From positions 1-9,091 of the forward strand of contig JAHEEQ010000080.1 of assembly GCA_024640585.1 (NCBI GenBank): DNA of 9,091 bases. The letters run 5' to 3'. This document shows positions 7,362 to 9,091 of the stretch, piece by piece. Position numbers and translations under genes: made by a program. This stretch comes from Micrococcales bacterium (GTDB taxonomy: Bacteria; Actinomycetota; Actinomycetes; S36-B12; UBA5976). The notes below the pieces were generated by a model that ran no database searches, was not told the origin of the DNA, and saw nothing but the letters and a program-made list of their open reading frames with translations. The stretch's first letter is position 1, and each line of letters opens with the position of its first letter.

Positions 7362-7479
7362 CTGTGTAAGTCCAAGGTATAGATACTATGTAAATCAAAA
7401 TTTCTAATTGAAATCTTGGGGCAGTCAAAATTATTGACACTGTTTACTCTGCAAACAGTGGTAAAGCAAAATAAGTGCC
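7362..7479 (-). promoter_or_regulatory. Leader region of the large transferase gene, with clustered inverted repeats
   Basis: After the fliC terminator, 118 bases lead to the ATG at 7361. They contain three inverted repeats: CACTGTTT-N7-AAACAGTG (7438-7445/7453-7460), GTCAA-N5-TTGAC (7424-7428/7434-7438) and ATTTC-N5-GAAAT (7400-7404/7410-7414). The minus strand has TTGACT (7423-7428), which could be a -35, and TAGTAT nearer the gene as a poor -10 candidate, but the two are not at a standard spacing. Because the terminator isolates fliC, a promoter is expected here; I cannot place it with confidence. Confidence 0.35.
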
Positions 7480-7506
7480 AAAAAAAAGGCCACCGAAGTG
7501 ACCTTT
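7480..7506 (-). terminator. Rho-independent terminator of fliC
   Basis: Read on the minus strand, a 9-base-pair stem AAAGGTCAC / GTGGCCTTT (one G-U pair) closes a TTCG tetraloop. The final T's of the stem run on into T8 (7480-7487). It sits 37 bases after the flagellin stop. The stable UUCG loop and T tract make this a textbook intrinsic terminator. The A's on the 5' side of the stem could also give weak activity on the opposite strand. Confidence 0.93.
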
Positions 7507-7511
7507 GATTT

Positions 7512-7530
7512 TGTGGCTTTTCAAGCCACA
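7512..7530 (-). other. Extra 3'-UTR hairpin upstream of the fliC terminator
   Basis: A perfect 8-base-pair inverted repeat TGTGGCTT-N3-AAGCCACA lies between the flagellin stop codon (13 bases away) and the main terminator. It has no T tract of its own, so it probably stabilises the 3' end of the flagellin mRNA or backs up termination. The role is inferred. Confidence 0.7.
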
Positions 7531-7543
7531 TTCCCAGAAACTA

Positions 7544-9013
7544 TTACTTGAGCAAAGCCAAGACAGATTGTGAAGATTGGTTAGCTTGAGCCAACATCGC
7601 TGTAGCAGCTTGCTGAACGATCTGAGCTTTGGCCAAATTTGTTGTTTCCTTAGCGTAGTCAGTATCCAAGATTCTGCTGCGTGATGCTTGCAAGTTGGTA
7701 GAAGTTGTTTCCAAGTTTGAAATAGCAGCTTCAAAACGGTTTTGGTAAGCACCCAAGTTAGCACGGCTGTTAGTCACAGTGTCAATAGCCGCGTCCAAGA
7801 TAGACAACGATTTTTGTGAATTGGCTTGTGTAGACAAGTCAACTGAGCTAACAGTTTGGCCGGTAACAGTGGATGCCGTCATTGTGACGGAACCAGCGGT
7901 TAAGCCCGCCTTGGCAAAGCCTGGGCCAGCAACTGTGATGGATGCAGCTCCAGTGGAGGACGTCAACTTTATTTTTGCAAATGTTGTCTCTGTTTGAGCC
8001 GCTGAGTCGAAACCAGTTAAGCCAACTGCTACACCATTTGCACTTAATGTGGTGGTGATGTTTCGTCCATCAGTAGCGGTCAGGTCAATTTTGCCAGCAG
8101 TCGCATTGAGTGAGGCAGACACACCAGTCTGGGCCGTCTTTGCATTAATTGCCGCAACAAGTTGATCTTGGCGAATAGCTACAGTTCCTGCTTCAGATAG
8201 TGCGCCAATATCTACCCCGTTAATGAGCAGATCACCCGCAGTCACAGCGCCTGTGCCAGTAATAGCATCTGAAGTTTTTGTATTGGTAACAGCAGTGGCG
8301 GTAACGCCTGTAAGCGAAGAAGACGCATTGATTGCATTTGCTTTAGAAATTGCACTCGCAGATGCTTCAGCATAAGAAACACCATCAGACGAAGAACCAG
8401 AGATAGCAAAACTGTTAATTGCAAGATCGCCAGCCAACAATGCGCCCGTAGTAACCACGGCAGATTCTTTAGTCGATGTACCAGTGGTCGCTCCAACAAC
8501 ACCCAGGGCAGAAGCTTTAGCATTACCGATGGAGATGCGAATTCGATCAGATGTATCGTTACCAGCACCAACTTGGAAGTCTTGATCTTTGTAAGTGCCG
8601 TCAAGCAACTTAGAACCGTTAAATGCAGAGTTAGTAGCTACGCGATCAATCTCATTGATCAGCTGTGAAGCTTCCAAATTCAAAGAAGCACGATCAGATG
8701 CGCTGTTACCTGAGTTGGCAGACTGCACAGCCAATTCACGAATACGCTGCAAGTTGTCTTGAATGGCAGACAAACTACCCTCAGCGGTTTGCGTCAAAGA
8801 GATGCCGTCATTGGAGTTGCGAATGGCAGCAGCCATACCGCGAATGTTGGCAGTCATACGTGTGCTGATGGCCAGGCCAGCAGCGTCGTCTTTGGCTGAG
8901 TTAATGCGAATACCAGTGGAGAGGCGCTCCATGGATGTCGCAGAGTTGATACCAGTTTTACGCAATGAAGCTTGAGCTGCAAGTGCGCTGATGTTTGTGT
9001 TGATAACTGACAT
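7544..9013 (-). CDS. fliC: Flagellin
   Basis: The 489-residue filament subunit, exported by the flagellar type III system. Conserved D0/D1 N-terminus: MSVINTNISALAAQASL, MERLSTGIRINSAKDDAAGL (28-47), and LQRIRELAVQSAN (88-100), the segment that in other flagellins is recognised by TLR5. Conserved C-terminus: RANLGAYQNRFEAAI (417-431), SRILDTDYAKE (446-456), ending QSVLALLK. The middle (about 171-390) is variable and Ser/Thr-rich: by hand count 64 of 220 residues. It contains two related modules of the flagellin IN-motif type, starting GALLAGDLAINSFAIS (190-205) and GAVTAGDLLINGVDIG (255-270), each followed by a SAINA/AAINA-like helix and a TGV strand. There is no cysteine. AAGGAG at 9021-9026, seven bases from ATG, fixes the start. 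fliC is normally under sigma-28; its promoter is not visible here. Complete and intact; identification is very sure. Confidence 0.98.
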   Translation of the reverse strand: MSVINTNISALAAQASLRKTGINSATSMERLSTGIRINSAKDDAAGLAISTRMTANIRGMAAAIRNSNDGISLTQTAEGSLSAIQDNLQRIRELAVQSANSGNSASDRASLNLEASQLINEIDRVATNSAFNGSKLLDGTYKDQDFQVGAGNDTSDRIRISIGNAKASALGVVGATTGTSTKESAVVTTGALLAGDLAINSFAISGSSSDGVSYAEASASAISKANAINASSSLTGVTATAVTNTKTSDAITGTGAVTAGDLLINGVDIGALSEAGTVAIRQDQLVAAINAKTAQTGVSASLNATAGKIDLTATDGRNITTTLSANGVAVGLTGFDSAAQTETTFAKIKLTSSTGAASITVAGPGFAKAGLTAGSVTMTASTVTGQTVSSVDLSTQANSQKSLSILDAAIDTVTNSRANLGAYQNRFEAAISNLETTSTNLQASRSRILDTDYAKETTNLAKAQIVQQAATAMLAQANQSSQSVLALLK

Positions 9014-9020
9014 GGATTTT

Positions 9021-9026
9021 CTCCTT
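9021..9026 (-). promoter_or_regulatory. Strong Shine-Dalgarno of fliC
   Basis: Minus-strand AAGGAG with a 7-base spacer to the ATG at 9013, close to the ideal consensus and fitting a very highly translated gene. It is much better than any other ribosome site in the window. Confidence 0.92.
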
Positions 9027-9091
9027 CAGGGGTTGATAACGAAGTGACAAGAAATCCAATTCGAAATCTTGTTACTTGCTGATTCGGTACT

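Noticed and set aside
7434..7462. TTGACA on the plus strand as a -35 box
   Set aside because: No -10-like sequence at 16-18 bases (AGTGGT there), and no plus-strand gene follows.
7444..7764. 106-codon minus-strand frame over the fliC 3' end and terminator
   Set aside because: It reads through the terminator hairpins and overlaps the conserved flagellin C-terminus out of frame, so it is not a gene.
8242..8604. 120-codon minus-strand frame inside fliC
   Set aside because: Leu-rich out-of-frame shadow of the repetitive Ala/Ser/Thr flagellin centre, with no independent start signal.
9078..9091. Possible sigma-28 -10 element (ACCGAATC on the minus strand) upstream of fliC
   Set aside because: Poor match to GCCGATAA, and the -35 region would lie beyond the window, so it cannot be supported.

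Overview
The window looks like a stretch of a flagellated betaproteobacterial chromosome, most likely Burkholderiales and possibly a freshwater comamonad- or Polynucleobacter-like organism. This rests on the flagellin's conserved termini and on the moderate-to-low GC content; no rRNA or other taxonomic marker is present. Nearly everything from 1306 to 9013 lies on the minus strand.

Right side (7480-9091): a complete flagellin gene (fliC) with a good Shine-Dalgarno and a textbook rho-independent terminator preceded by a second hairpin. Its promoter is probably beyond the right edge. Next (1306-7361), reading the same way, comes a surface-glycan or flagellin-glycosylation block: a 1113-residue modular glycosyltransferase (RgpF-like module, two GT2-like modules that seem to have lost catalytic residues, and a C-terminal GT-B module); a GT8-like transferase with an intact DxD; a GT-B/capsule-synthesis-like protein joined to it by a 4-base ATGA overlap; and a CmoB-like SAM methyltransferase 26 bases further on. 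A second, unrelated SAM methyltransferase (735-1268) faces this block on the plus strand.

Left side (1-734): the 3' part of a ParE/RelE-type toxin gene cut by the window edge. An ATG overlapping its stop codon opens what looks like a decayed gene of about 110 codons, broken by one apparent frameshift and one in-frame stop. After it come about 175 bases with no recognisable gene.

Working model (inference): the transferases build a glycan and the methyltransferases cap or modify it. The acceptor could be the Ser/Thr-rich central region of the adjacent flagellin, but a lipopolysaccharide or capsule acceptor is equally compatible with the sequence. No CRISPR array, tRNA, rRNA, insertion sequence or integrase was seen. 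The strongest leads are the multi-module transferase with apparently dead GT2 modules and its linkage to fliC; I found no clear sign of a wholly new type of system.
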